Assembly (NCBI GenBank): GCA_037442365.1
Contig: JBBIQK010000009.1
Span: 1 to 59,343, forward strand
Source of the DNA: GBS-DC sp037442365
GTDB taxonomy: Bacteria > Armatimonadota > Fimbriimonadia > Fimbriimonadales > GBS-DC
DNA: 59,343 nt
Direction of reading: 5' to 3'
Below, piece after piece: positions 24,359 to 34,800 of the stretch. Position numbers and translations under genes: made by a program. The notes below the pieces were generated by a model, which had not been told where the DNA came from, ran no database searches, and saw nothing but the letters and a program-made list of their open reading frames with translations. How positions within the stretch are numbered: position 1 is the stretch's first letter; each line of letters starts with the position of its first letter.

Positions 24359-27055
24359 TTAGCGAGTCAGCACCAGCGGACGCACCGCACGCGCGGTCTG
24401 ACCGTCTTCGGTGCGCGCTTCTACCTGCACCTGATAGGTTCCGGGCGGGACAGCGCGTCCCTGATCGTCGCGCAGGTTCCACGAGACAGTGTTGACGCCG
24501 CGGGTCGCCGCGCGCCCTCGATGCAGGTTGGCAATCGTGCGCCCATCGTTGCCCAGAATCTGGATGCTGGTCTGCGCGTTGTCCGCCAGCACGTAGGAGA
24601 TGGACACACTACTTACGCCGCGCCCCGCACTACCCACATTCACGCTGGTGATGAGTGCGCCGGTGCGCGCCGCGCGCTCCACCGTCAGTTGCAGGCGCGT
24701 GCGCCCAGTGGACACGAAGCGATACTCAGGCGTGGTGCGCAGATCGACCGTGCGCCCGGTATTCAGGTCGGTCAGACGCAGGCGGTAGCCCTGCGGCACT
24801 GTGTTCAGGTTCGGGAAGGCGAGCACAACTTCCTCGCCGAGCGCTGCCTCCACCAGCAGGTCAAACTGCTGGCGATTGGCGAGCGGGCGAATCTCCTGCA
24901 TCAGCACCGCGCCTGTACCCGATTTGAGAATGGTCAGGTTCAGCGGTCGGTCGGGGAGCGGGGTCGGCGGCTCCTCGATGTCGCCTGCGCTGCGCCCGCT
25001 GCTCACTCCGACGAAGTTTTGGGTATCGGCGCCGTGCGCCGTTCGCGCCACAATCTGCAGGCGCCAATCGTTCGGCAGATTCGGGCGTTCGTCCGCTGAG
25101 CGAGTAATCACGCCGCCAAAACCAGTTCCTGGGAGGAACACGGGCGGATAGACGAATTCGATGTCTTCGTTGGTCTTGATCCAGTAGCCCCGATGCGGCA
25201 GAAGCGGCGTGTTGGGGTCGGAGGTGAACTTATACTCGCCCGCGAACTCGTCCCAGTAGTAGAGGACGCCGCGAATCACCCCACGCTGCGCCGCTTCGAA
25301 GAAGCTGAGACTACGCGACGGGTCGCTAGTGGGCACGATCACCACCTGTCCCAGCACAAGCGGATAGGGATAGGGGTTGCCAATCTGGTTCCATCCGCGC
25401 TTGAGGGGCAGCGGCGTGCTGGCGTTGAACACATTGTCGGGGAACTGCAGATTAGCGGCGTTGTACAGGGCAACTGTTGCATCGCCGGGCAGGAAGAGCC
25501 AGAAGCCCTGACCAGGCTGAATGGTATCTATTGTCTCGTACAGCTCGCGCTCCGGGTTCCATCGCTTTGCCTGGTACGCGCCGGGCAGGTTCAGCACCTC
25601 ATCCAGCGAGCTGGTCGTCGCGAAGGGGATAGAGACAATCTGGAATCCCGACTCCAGTTTGCGGTTCGCAGTTGCAGAGATGAGAATGGTGCGCGACACG
25701 GACTTTGTGGGCGCTGGAGGCGCCTGTACCGAGACGCGGAAGGTCACGAACCCCACTGTGGTTGGGTCTGCCACCACACGCCACCGCAGCGGCGCGGTTT
25801 GTCCAGGCGAGAGGCGTGCAATCGTACGGGTGCGCGTCTCCCCCGACGCAAGCGAGACACCCGAGGGCAGTGACAGATCCACCGACACATTCGTCAGGTC
25901 AATCTCGCGCCCGACGACAAAATATTGATTGGTGACATTCGCCACAATCTCAAATTGCCCGCCATTTGCAAGCTGGGAAAGATTTTGCGAATCAGGCTCT
26001 ACAACAGGCAGCGCCTCGATGCCCACCGCCACAGGCGGCTGCACATCCATATCCACCGGGGTCAGCGTCACATAGAAGACATACTCGCGCTCCTGACCGG
26101 GCGCAAAGTTGCGGGCGTTGACGAACAGGTTAATGGCGACATCGCTGATGAACGCATCCGGGAACAGTGTCGGCTCCCAGATTGTCGCGCCCTGCACAAA
26201 AAACCAGCTGCCGATGACCAGGCGATCGACAGGCGTTTGGTCTTCGAAGCCCTTGACAGGGCGCAGCAGATACCGCGAGGAGCCCGCAAGGTTACCGCGT
26301 CCCAGGTAGAACTCGATGGCGTTGGGAATCTGGACTCCACGCAGTTCCGTTTGGGTTCGGACGGGGCGCTGCCCCTGTACATAGACATAGGGCGGGCGCG
26401 AGGCGCCATTTCGGTCGAAGCCTTCCTCGACGCCCGTCTCCACGTCGGACGCCAGTCGGAGAGCAAGCGAAGCGGGTGTGTCGCCGTTGTTGCGCACGCG
26501 CAGGCTGATACGCGCAGCGGACTGGATGAGGTCAATCCGCAGGTCTGTGTCCCAGCCTTCCACATTCCAGATACGGCGGATGTAGAACCCGCTTGCGCCG
26601 CGCCAGGCTTGCTCGAAATTCACCTGCGGACCGCCCTCGCGCCCCCAGACGAAGGTCTGGGTCTGCCCCTCGCGCTGGGCTTGCATCGTGATGTAAATCC
26701 CGCCGGGATAGACGCCCCACGGATAGCCTGAGGTGAGTGCAATCCCCCGATCGCCCAGCAGCGCGTTGCCGCCTGAGGTTCCCAGTTGGATGCTCCCCTC
26801 GGCAGGGCGGGTGGTACAGGTTGCACTCTCTACGGGGAAACAACCCGTAAGCCAGGTGACGGTTCCGCTCAGTCCGAGAGTAGCGCCCAGCACACCGTTC
26901 TCCAGCTCGATATCGAGATAGTCATCACTTACTGGGTTCTGGTTATCTGGGCAGCCACATGGCTGTCCAGGGCCGGGCTGGTAGTTCCCGCCTTGGGCGA
27001 AGGCGAACCCTGCCGCCAGGCTACTGTATACAATCGCTGCAATCCATCGTTTCAT
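24359..27055 (-). CDS. large secreted protein with GWNxIGNP module and C-terminal FlgD-like Ig domain
   Basis: An 898-residue protein with signal peptide (MKRWIAAIVYSSLAAGFAFA). The N-terminal half (about 40-330) is beta-rich and unrecognised. Residues about 340-460 contain an adhesion-type beta domain (VDLSLPSGVSLASGETRTRT, WRVVADPTTVGFVTF). From about 480 comes a block with the string QPGQGFWLFLPG, LPLKRGWNQIGNPYPYPL (about 548-565) and LLPHRGYWIKT. Then a segment with NFVGVSSGRSAGD, and finally a FlgD-like Ig fold (815-898) ending EDGQTARAVRPLVLTR. The same C-terminal cassette occurs in two other genes of this operon. No catalytic residues are apparent; structural or binding role at the cell surface inferred. 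Confidence 0.7.
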   Translation of the reverse strand: MKRWIAAIVYSSLAAGFAFAQGGNYQPGPGQPCGCPDNQNPVSDDYLDIELENGVLGATLGLSGTVTWLTGCFPVESATCTTRPAEGSIQLGTSGGNALLGDRGIALTSGYPWGVYPGGIYITMQAQREGQTQTFVWGREGGPQVNFEQAWRGASGFYIRRIWNVEGWDTDLRIDLIQSAARISLRVRNNGDTPASLALRLASDVETGVEEGFDRNGASRPPYVYVQGQRPVRTQTELRGVQIPNAIEFYLGRGNLAGSSRYLLRPVKGFEDQTPVDRLVIGSWFFVQGATIWEPTLFPDAFISDVAINLFVNARNFAPGQEREYVFYVTLTPVDMDVQPPVAVGIEALPVVEPDSQNLSQLANGGQFEIVANVTNQYFVVGREIDLTNVSVDLSLPSGVSLASGETRTRTIARLSPGQTAPLRWRVVADPTTVGFVTFRVSVQAPPAPTKSVSRTILISATANRKLESGFQIVSIPFATTSSLDEVLNLPGAYQAKRWNPERELYETIDTIQPGQGFWLFLPGDATVALYNAANLQFPDNVFNASTPLPLKRGWNQIGNPYPYPLVLGQVVIVPTSDPSRSLSFFEAAQRGVIRGVLYYWDEFAGEYKFTSDPNTPLLPHRGYWIKTNEDIEFVYPPVFLPGTGFGGVITRSADERPNLPNDWRLQIVARTAHGADTQNFVGVSSGRSAGDIEEPPTPLPDRPLNLTILKSGTGAVLMQEIRPLANRQQFDLLVEAALGEEVVLAFPNLNTVPQGYRLRLTDLNTGRTVDLRTTPEYRFVSTGRTRLQLTVERAARTGALITSVNVGSAGRGVSSVSISYVLADNAQTSIQILGNDGRTIANLHRGRAATRGVNTVSWNLRDDQGRAVPPGTYQVQVEARTEDGQTARAVRPLVLTR

Positions 27056-27073
27056 AATCCGTTGCCTCCTTCC

Positions 27074-29995
27074 TTAGCGGGCGACCACGAGCGGTCGTAC
27101 CACGCGCGCGACCTCGCCCTCGTCGCCCGTGGCGATAATCTGCACCTGATAGGCGCCCGGGGGCACAGCTATGCCCGTATCGGTGCGCCCGTTCCATGTT
27201 GCGGTGCTGACGCCCGACGATCGAGTCCCTGCCTGTAGACGCGCGACGGTCTTGCCCGTTGCATCCTGAACCAGCACCTGCACCGCTGCTTCGTTGTTCA
27301 GCGCGTACTGGATGGCGAACTGGTTGCCGCGCGACTGTGTAATCGACACATTCGTCACCTGCAGGCGGCTCGCGCGCGCGGGCTGGGCCTCTATGGCGAA
27401 CCGTCGGCGACTGGTCTCATCCGTGCGGAAGCGATGCGAGCTGTTCTGAAGCATCGGGATACACTCGCCAGTCGTCTGGTCGATGAGTACCAGTCGCGTG
27501 CCGCGAGGGACAGGCAATTCCTGGCTCCACTGGAGTGTGACCTCTGCGTCGGGCTGGTCAGTAACCACCTCAATTTCCCAGCGTTGGGCGCGTCGGGTGT
27601 TACGCCGAAGGTCTTGCGCCAGAGCAGCGCGGGTGCGCACGTCTAGGATGTGCAACGCGACATATGACTGGAATGCCGGCGGCTTCTCCACGCTGCCTGT
27701 TCCCGAATGTTCGTCGGCCTGTGAGGCGGTTCCGATGAAGTTGTTAGAATCCTCGCGGTCGCCACTGCGTGCGATCAGGCGCAAGAGCCAGCCGTCGGTC
27801 TGAGTGGGCGCGACGCGCGGCGTCTCCTCGGACTGGCTACGCAAGCTCCCCACAGGCGGCACCACGAGCGTGCATGGCTTGAGCGCTTTGACCCAGTGCG
27901 CCTGCCAGGCAATCAGTTCGCCCAGTGGCGCGGTATGCCAGGTATATTCGCCCGTCAGCGGGATGTAGCGGTAGATTTGCAGACGGATGAACTCGCGTTC
28001 GGCAGCTTCCTGAAGGCTGAGGCGCTGCACGATGCCGCCTGCGCCCAGAACCTCGACCTCACACGCTGCCCACGGCACATTGAAGGGGAACGGGTTGCCA
28101 ATCATGTTCCAGCCTTCCTGCAGCGGAATCAGGTAGGCGGTGTTGACATCTACCTGCTCATCGCCGAGAATGAAAGTGGGCGCGGTGGTGCGCAGGAAGT
28201 AGCCCAGCCCCCGAGGCGGCGTGGGGGTGTTCGAGCCGTCGGGACGCACGGCGACTCCTGGCGGATTGAAACTCGCGCGCAGGTCTTTGCTGGCGGCAGA
28301 GTAGCGGGCATATGTAGCCTCTGCAGGCAGGTAACGCGCCAGGATAGCGTCGTTGCCAAACAGCTCCTCAGGGGTCAGCGAGATGGTGTATGGTGTGGAG
28401 AACATCGCCAGCCCAGCGTTCTGCACCCGCGCTTTCGCTATTACGCGGGTGGAGCCGCTGCCGCTGACGCCATCCTGTCCGACTGCCTCAACGGAGATGG
28501 TATGGCGTCCTTCGCCTGGGAGAGCGACCACAAAGTCAAGCGTAATCGTTTTTTGCGACGGGTTGACCACCGCCGATGGCTCCCACTGACTGCGGGGCAG
28601 CGGATCGCCGTTGAGACGCACATTCAAAATGTTCGCCGGATCGTTGTTCAACACGCGGCGCACCACGACCTGTGTGCGTACGAGCCGCGTGTCGATGGTT
28701 GTGCCCGACACGGGCTGCACGAACGCCACATTCACACCGCCGACGCCACGTAGCGCCTGGTCGACATTGATGATTCCCCAGCCCAGTTCAGGGTCAGGTA
28801 CATTCCGACCGCGGGGGTCCGCCGTTTCCTTAAGCGCCACGACCGCTTGCGGCTCCACGGTGTTCGCATCATGGCGCGGTGCGCCTGCAGAAATCACCAG
28901 CGCCACTGCCGCCGCCACATAGGGACCCGAATAAGAGGTGCCCTGCACATAGTCGTACTGATTGGAGGTAGACGCAGTTGTAACCACGCCGTCGAAGTAG
29001 CTGCTTTCCTGGTCGCCGCCGGGTGCCGCGAGGTCGATACTGCCATAGTTCGAGTAAGACGCTTTGGCGCCCGTGCGCCCCACAGCGGAGACATTCACCA
29101 CATTCTCGAAATTCGCCGGATAGCTGGGAATGTCCACATCGTCGTTGCCTGCAGAAGCGACAGGAACCACCCCGCGACGATAAATCTCCTGAATGAGCGC
29201 GTTCGACTGCTGCGAGAAGAAGTAGCCGCCGTAGCTCATGTTCAGCACATGGATCTGGGCGGCGTTATCGATCACATGCTGATAGGCTTCCAGGATATTT
29301 TCGGTGTATAGCGGACCCAGCGGGCGCTCTGTGACCTTCAAGCCAACGATTTTCACATTTTCCCAGAGCAGCCCGGCGATTCCGATACCGTTATTGGTGA
29401 CGGCGGCAGCGACGCCCACGGTGGAGGTGCCGTGCGAGAAGCCGGAGCCTTCAGGGTCGATGTTGTCATCGGGTGTATCCGCGGCGAAGTTGCGGGAGAG
29501 CGGGTCGAACAAGCCTGCCAGATCGGGATGCGACCGCTGGAAGTTGTCGTCGATGAAGGCGACGCGGATACCCGGCTGCCCTTTCTCGATGTCCCACGCC
29601 GCGGGCATCTGCATCATCGTGAGCGCCCACTGCTCCGAAAAGAGCGGGTCGTTCGGAACATCGTGATAGCGCAGGATGTAGTGCGGCTCGATATACAGAA
29701 CATCCGGGTGCGTTTCGAGGGTTTTCACGGCGTCCTGTACTTTCTGGAGCAGTGTCGCCGCTGCGATTCCCTGTTCGCGCAGGCGCAGCACATAGGTGTC
29801 CTGCACTCGAATGGGGCGGACATCCGCATTCACAGAGCCTGCGATCGTGCGCGCAGTCTCAATCGTGCGTCCGGGTTTGAGGCGCACAATCATCTCGCCA
29901 GGCACCACATCGTCTGGCGTTAACTGCGGCGCCTGCGCCCATGCGCCCTGCGCCGCTATCAATACTCCAAGCAGCCATAGCCACATCCGTCTCAT
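27074..29995 (-). CDS. secreted subtilisin-like (S8) serine protease with shared C-terminal cassette
   Basis: A 973-residue exported protease. Signal peptide (about 1-20), then an inhibitor-I9-like propeptide (about 25-105: EMIVRLKPGRTIETARTIAG, DVLYIEPHYI), then the S8 catalytic domain. Triad: Asp149 (VAFIDDNF), His188 (FSHGTSTVG), Ser354 (GTSYSGPYVA), with oxyanion Asn284 (ASAGNDD). The serine motif GTSYSGPYVA differs from the usual GTSMAAPHVA but keeps the Ser. After about 430 come Ig-like beta domains, the GWNMIGNPFPF motif near 626, and a C-terminal FlgD-like domain (about 888-973) ending VRPLVVAR. It probably acts at the cell surface and could process the neighbouring secreted proteins, which is inference. 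GGGAGGAA precedes the ATG. Confidence 0.85.
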   Translation of the reverse strand: MRRMWLWLLGVLIAAQGAWAQAPQLTPDDVVPGEMIVRLKPGRTIETARTIAGSVNADVRPIRVQDTYVLRLREQGIAAATLLQKVQDAVKTLETHPDVLYIEPHYILRYHDVPNDPLFSEQWALTMMQMPAAWDIEKGQPGIRVAFIDDNFQRSHPDLAGLFDPLSRNFAADTPDDNIDPEGSGFSHGTSTVGVAAAVTNNGIGIAGLLWENVKIVGLKVTERPLGPLYTENILEAYQHVIDNAAQIHVLNMSYGGYFFSQQSNALIQEIYRRGVVPVASAGNDDVDIPSYPANFENVVNVSAVGRTGAKASYSNYGSIDLAAPGGDQESSYFDGVVTTASTSNQYDYVQGTSYSGPYVAAAVALVISAGAPRHDANTVEPQAVVALKETADPRGRNVPDPELGWGIINVDQALRGVGGVNVAFVQPVSGTTIDTRLVRTQVVVRRVLNNDPANILNVRLNGDPLPRSQWEPSAVVNPSQKTITLDFVVALPGEGRHTISVEAVGQDGVSGSGSTRVIAKARVQNAGLAMFSTPYTISLTPEELFGNDAILARYLPAEATYARYSAASKDLRASFNPPGVAVRPDGSNTPTPPRGLGYFLRTTAPTFILGDEQVDVNTAYLIPLQEGWNMIGNPFPFNVPWAACEVEVLGAGGIVQRLSLQEAAEREFIRLQIYRYIPLTGEYTWHTAPLGELIAWQAHWVKALKPCTLVVPPVGSLRSQSEETPRVAPTQTDGWLLRLIARSGDREDSNNFIGTASQADEHSGTGSVEKPPAFQSYVALHILDVRTRAALAQDLRRNTRRAQRWEIEVVTDQPDAEVTLQWSQELPVPRGTRLVLIDQTTGECIPMLQNSSHRFRTDETSRRRFAIEAQPARASRLQVTNVSITQSRGNQFAIQYALNNEAAVQVLVQDATGKTVARLQAGTRSSGVSTATWNGRTDTGIAVPPGAYQVQIIATGDEGEVARVVRPLVVAR

Positions 29996-30039
29996 CGGCG
30001 GTTCCTCCCGATAATTGCTGTCTATAAAGACGATTTGTC

Positions 30040-30069
30040 GGGGCGCAGGTTTCCTCTACCCTGCGCCCC
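30040..30069 (-). other. intercistronic hairpin between CsgG-like gene and protease gene
   Basis: GGGGCGCAGG (30040-30049) pairs perfectly with CCTGCGCCCC (30060-30069), a 10-bp stem with 10-nt loop. On the minus strand it follows the CsgG-like stop by 9 nt; the next gene starts 45 nt later. No strong U-run follows. Similar in position to the hairpin at 24326. Confidence 0.55.
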
Positions 30070-30077
30070 AGAGCGCC

Positions 30078-31859
30078 CTACGGGCTGGGCGGCAGCTCTT
30101 GTGTGGTGAACTCGAACGGTCGGCTCCACACATAGCGCAGACCGCCTGGTCCAGGAAGAGGCCCTGGATTGTCTCCCAGATTGCGCGAACCCACACGCCA
30201 GTATAGCGTGACGCGCTGCCCGGTCAGCCCCAGCCGGTTGAGCAATCCTGTCTCCAGATTAATTCGCTCTGTGGAGACGGGTGAGCCGCCTGCCGCTGTG
30301 GAGAGAATCTCAGGCGACACGAAGGTTCGGTTCCTATCTTGGAAGGTCGGGTCGAGGGAGACTTCCACGCGGTAGGCGTTCGCGCCCTCCGCCGCCAGCC
30401 AGCTGAAGCGCACATCTTTCGGGTCGACATCCTCGCTTCGTTGCACAGGGGTCAGCAACTGCACAGGCAGCAGCACCGTTGCCTGCCCGGAGCGCACCCG
30501 GTCCGAGAGTTTGTAGAGAATCAGTGTTTCGCCCTCTGCGTCAATACGCTCGCGATACACCAGCGCGAGTTGGTAGGTGTACGAGCGCCCTGTCGCGACG
30601 CCCGGTGCAGGGTCAATTGCTTCCAGCCCCTCTTCCAGATCCTCGCTGCCTTCGCGGGGCAGGCTGGCATAGCTAAAGGTACGCGCCACTGTGGTATCCA
30701 CGAAGAAGTTCTGATTGCCAGGGGTGACGCCCACAGGCTGCAGATTGCCGTTCCCGTCGGTGCCGATAAAGTCCGAGCGGAAGATTTGCCACTGGATGGT
30801 GTCGGGCGCGCTCTTGGCGAAGAGGGTGGTTTTCCATGAGACTCGCACGAACGGCTCGAAGTTGCTGTCTGCGCCTGCTTCCGCGAGTACACTCTGAACC
30901 GGGGTATTGCCGCCCGAGGAGGCGCGCGCCACGCCGAAGGCAATCAGCCCGATAATGAGAATGGGTCCGAGCGCGCGGAGCAGTTTATTGCCCTCGCCGC
31001 GCTGTCGGGGACGCTCGGTGACCACCCGCCCCGCCTTGACCTCAACGGTGGGCACGCGGAACACCGCGCGGGCACGGTCTTCGCTCTGAATCCCGCGCCC
31101 GAAGTCGATGATTTCGCCCACTGCGTCGCTATCGGAGACCTGGGTGACACGGATTCGTCCGACTTCCTCGCCGCGTCGCACGACGATCATCTCCATACCC
31201 GGCTGCAGTCCACCGCGAATCCCGCGATTCAGTAATACTTCTTGTCCTGCGCGCGTAGTCAGGACGGTCGCTTCGGGGATGGTGTAGTTGTTGATGATAC
31301 GCACGGCTTCGAACGCGGCGTTGCGAATCGCTTCCTGAACAAGGGTGTCGTCGTCGCCTGTGTAGCCGGGGCGACGGTTGCTGAAGCCTGTAGCGACCGC
31401 ACCGTTAATCGGCTCGCCCGAGGCGATGTCGATGACTCGCACGGTGATGACCACCTGCGCCTGTTTGGGGCTGCCCACGAAGTTCACCGCGTTCACTTCG
31501 CCCGTGATGAGCGATTCCGTTTGCAGCGTGCGTCCTAGGCGCAGGAAGCCGGTCTTGTCTAGGGGCAGCGCAAGGTCAAGGTCGCGCAGCTGCTGTTCGA
31601 TTTCGCCGCGCGCCAGCACTTCGAACTTGCCTGATTTTTGATACTCTCCCGCCACAGCGTCGGTCGCCGCGCGGGCGATGCTTGCGCCGCCGTAGCCGCT
31701 TTTGTTTTCGAAGTCCAGCACTGCCACACGCGGCAGTTGCACCAGCTGGGCGTAGGCGCGCGCAGCGCCCAGTGGGTAGAGCAGTCCCACCGTGAGCATG
31801 CTCAGCACGCCGAGATACGCTGTGCGCGTTGTCCAAGTTCGTCTCATCCGTGTTTTCAC
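30078..31859 (-). CDS. CsgG-like exported protein with membrane segment and C-terminal Fn3-like region
   Basis: A 593-residue exported protein (signal region about 10-38, MLTVGLLYPLGAARAYAQ). Residues about 40-190 match the CsgG family, the curli-type outer-membrane secretion lipoprotein: LPRVAVLDFENKSG, FEVLARGEIEQQL, SLITGEVNAV, VVITVRVIDIASGE. The region after it (LNRGIRGGLQPGMEMIV, VGRIRVTQVSDSDAVGEI) resembles FlgT-type C-terminal domains. A hydrophobic helix lies near 293-310 (LGPILIIGLIAFGVA), followed by beta-rich Fn3-like modules with WKTT and RVEVSLDPTF. There is no lipobox Cys at the signal cleavage site, unlike curli CsgG. Start GTG 31859 because GAAGGAGGAG is ideally spaced. Position amid secreted proteins suggests a secretion or surface-assembly role. 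Confidence 0.7.
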   Translation of the reverse strand: MKTRMRRTWTTRTAYLGVLSMLTVGLLYPLGAARAYAQLVQLPRVAVLDFENKSGYGGASIARAATDAVAGEYQKSGKFEVLARGEIEQQLRDLDLALPLDKTGFLRLGRTLQTESLITGEVNAVNFVGSPKQAQVVITVRVIDIASGEPINGAVATGFSNRRPGYTGDDDTLVQEAIRNAAFEAVRIINNYTIPEATVLTTRAGQEVLLNRGIRGGLQPGMEMIVVRRGEEVGRIRVTQVSDSDAVGEIIDFGRGIQSEDRARAVFRVPTVEVKAGRVVTERPRQRGEGNKLLRALGPILIIGLIAFGVARASSGGNTPVQSVLAEAGADSNFEPFVRVSWKTTLFAKSAPDTIQWQIFRSDFIGTDGNGNLQPVGVTPGNQNFFVDTTVARTFSYASLPREGSEDLEEGLEAIDPAPGVATGRSYTYQLALVYRERIDAEGETLILYKLSDRVRSGQATVLLPVQLLTPVQRSEDVDPKDVRFSWLAAEGANAYRVEVSLDPTFQDRNRTFVSPEILSTAAGGSPVSTERINLETGLLNRLGLTGQRVTLYWRVGSRNLGDNPGPLPGPGGLRYVWSRPFEFTTQELPPSP

Positions 31860-31888
31860 CCTGATTGCTCCTCCTTCATAGTCTGTTC

Positions 31889-34800
31889 TCAGCGCGTGAG
31901 CACCAGCGGCGCGGTTGCGCGAGCAACCTGACCGTCTTCGCTCACGGCTCGAATCTCGATGGTGTAGGCGCCGGGCGGCAGCGCGACGCCGCTCTGGTCG
32001 CGTCCGTCCCAGGTGGCTTGCTGCACGCCGCTGCGAGTCGCCTGGTTGAGCAGTTGGCGCACGACCTTTCCGCCCGACAGAACATTCACCTGCACGGTCG
32101 CATCTCCTGTTAGTTGGAAGGCGACGGTGTGCTGCGCGCCGCGTCCCGCCTGTACCTGCACCTGCTGAATCCGCAGCAGCCCACCGCTGGACGCCATTTC
32201 GAGGCGGAATCGGCTCACGCCGCTGGCGTTGGTGCGGAAGGTGTAGGCGCCCGTCGTGCGCAGGTAGCGTCGCTCGCCTGTTTCGAGGTTCACCAGTACG
32301 AGGTTCGCGGCGCGCGGCAGTTGCTGCGCGTCGGGCCAGTGCAGGCTCACTTCGCGGTTCGGCTGGCTGGTCTCCACCGTGAACTCCCAGCTTGCGCTGC
32401 GAGTGGCGGGCTGGATATCCACGCCGTACACGCCGCTCTGAGCGCCCCAGCTCAGGCGCGGCAGGCTGATATGCACATAGTCCGCACCGACAGGCGGCGG
32501 CTTGAGCAGGTCGTGCGCATGGTCATAGCCCGGAGTCGCGCTGCGCGAGACGCCGATGTACGCACGATCCTTCAGGTCGCCCGACTGAACTTCCAGCGTC
32601 AATCGCCAGCCGCCCGCATCGGTGTTCGCACTTCGGCTGGACGCGCTGGCAGCCGCGGCAGTCGGCGGGATAATCAGCGTCGTCGCGCGGTAGGCGTACA
32701 CCCAGTAGCCTTCCCAGACCTTCATGCGGGTGGTCGCGGCGTAGCTGCCGAACGAGTAGCCCCACAGCGCGTTCGCCACGATGCCCTTACCCACTGCCGT
32801 TGGCAGCGAGACGGGGGCGCTGGTGTCAGGATCGATGAACTGCACCTGGCTCCAGTTCACATCGAAGGTGAACGGATTGCCAATCAGGTTCCAGCCGACC
32901 TGCAGCGGAATCTCGAAGGGCTGGCTGGTGTTGGCAGGCGTACCTTCTGTGGCGAGCGGCAGGTCTTCCGAAGTCTCGAGGAAGTAGCCGCGTCCGAGCT
33001 GGAAGCGGTTTGCAGGCGCCGTCGGATAGAACACATAGCGCGACTGGCTTGTATCCCAGGCGAAGAAGCGGAAGGTCGCCGCCGTCGGCACATCGAGCAG
33101 GTCGCGTACATCCTGCGTGTAGTCATACGGCGCGGAGACGAGGAAGCGCCCCTTGAAGAAAGTGCGCAACGGCTCCGACTTGAACTCGCCAATCACTGTG
33201 TTCTGACCCGAGTTCACCGTGATCGTGCGCTGGTTCGGCGTGAAGGTGAATCCCGACTTCACAGGAACGACCACATACTCGCCGGGCGGCACAGTGGGGA
33301 AGCTGTAGTTGCCGTTGGCGTCGGTGGTGGCGGGCGGAACCGCGTCGTTGCCCGCGAAGAGCAGGCGCACGGTCACATCGGGTTCAGGCGCGCCGCCGAA
33401 GCGTCGCACGATTCGCCCAGACGCGGAGCCGGGCGGCAGCAGCGCGAGCTGGAAGTTGAGCGTCGAGGTCGTGTTGGCGGGCACGGTCAGCGTCTGGCTC
33501 TCAGGCGCGTAGCCGGGCGCGACTGCGGTAATCACATACTCGCCCGCGGGCACACTAAAAGTATAGACGCCGTTTGCGTCGGTGGCCACATCGGCGCGTG
33601 TGTTCGTGCCCGCGACGGCGGTCACCCGCGCATTCGGAATCGGATTCCCCGTGTCCACATCGGTCACCGTGCCTGTGACGGTACCCGGCTCAGGCTCCAG
33701 CACGAAGTCGCCGACATCGGTGGTTTGTCCCGATTGCACTTGCACATCGCGATAGACTCCGTCTGGCGTGGGCTGCACGGGCGGCAGGGTATATCCGCCG
33801 AACGACAGTGCGGCGACGGTCACATCCCATGTGCCCACAGGCACGCGCGGGATGAGGAAAGTGCCGTCGGGGTCGGTGACAATCTCCACCACGAGCTCGG
33901 GGTCGGTCGTGTTGGTCGCTCGTATCAGCGCGCCGCGCACGGGCTGATTGTTGATGTCAATCACACGCCCACTAATCTGTCCCGGCGGCGTCGCCAGCAT
34001 AATCAGGTTGATGGTCGCGGTCTGAGCGACTAGCGTGACGGTCTCCGGGTGTTGCGTCTTGAAGCCGGGGCGCTCCGCATCCACGATGTAGATGCCTGCT
34101 TCCAGACCGACGATTCGGTAGAAGCCGTTCGAGTCGGTAATCGCGTAGCCTGCGTCCACACCAGCGACGCTTACGGGCGCAACGCCAATCACACGCACCA
34201 GCGCACGCGGCAGCGGCGTGAAGGTGCGTGTGTCGGGGTCGTACTGGCGCACAACGCCTTCCAGCACACTATGCGTCATCCAGCCGAAGGCGTTGTGAAT
34301 CAGCTTGTTGCGGTACGAACGGCACCATAGGGCGCCTGTGGGACCCTCGTTGTAGGCGGAGTTAACGCCCTCGATGCCGAACGCCATGAAGCCGACTTTG
34401 GAGCGGTTCGCCGTGTTCGCGTAGTACGAGCCTGCCTGGTTGGAGTCGCCCAGCAGTGTGCCCGCATTCACACGCGGCTGCGTGTAGGTGTAAGTCGTGC
34501 GTGCATTTGCCGAGACATCCACTGTGTCAATCCAGACCTGGTTCCACGCGGCGTCTGTGTAGAGCGGGCCGGTACCAGCGCCAATCGGCGGAATCACATC
34601 GAAAGTATCGAAGCCGGGCAACACCAGATACTGCGCCGGATGCGACAGGCGCAGCGCACTGGGTTGATCGGCAACTATGGAATTGCCCTCAAACCGAATC
34701 CAGATGCCAATCCCGCCAGGGTTATCGGCGAACGGGTTAGGGTCTTCACCAGCGGGCGCGGCGGCACCTACCAGTTCGTGGCGCAGTCCGCGATAGGGGA

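Noticed and set aside
32114..34033. 639-codon frame antisense to the giant secreted protein
   Set aside because: Arg/His-rich shadow without start signal or known domain; carboxypeptidase-regulatory repeats are on the other strand.
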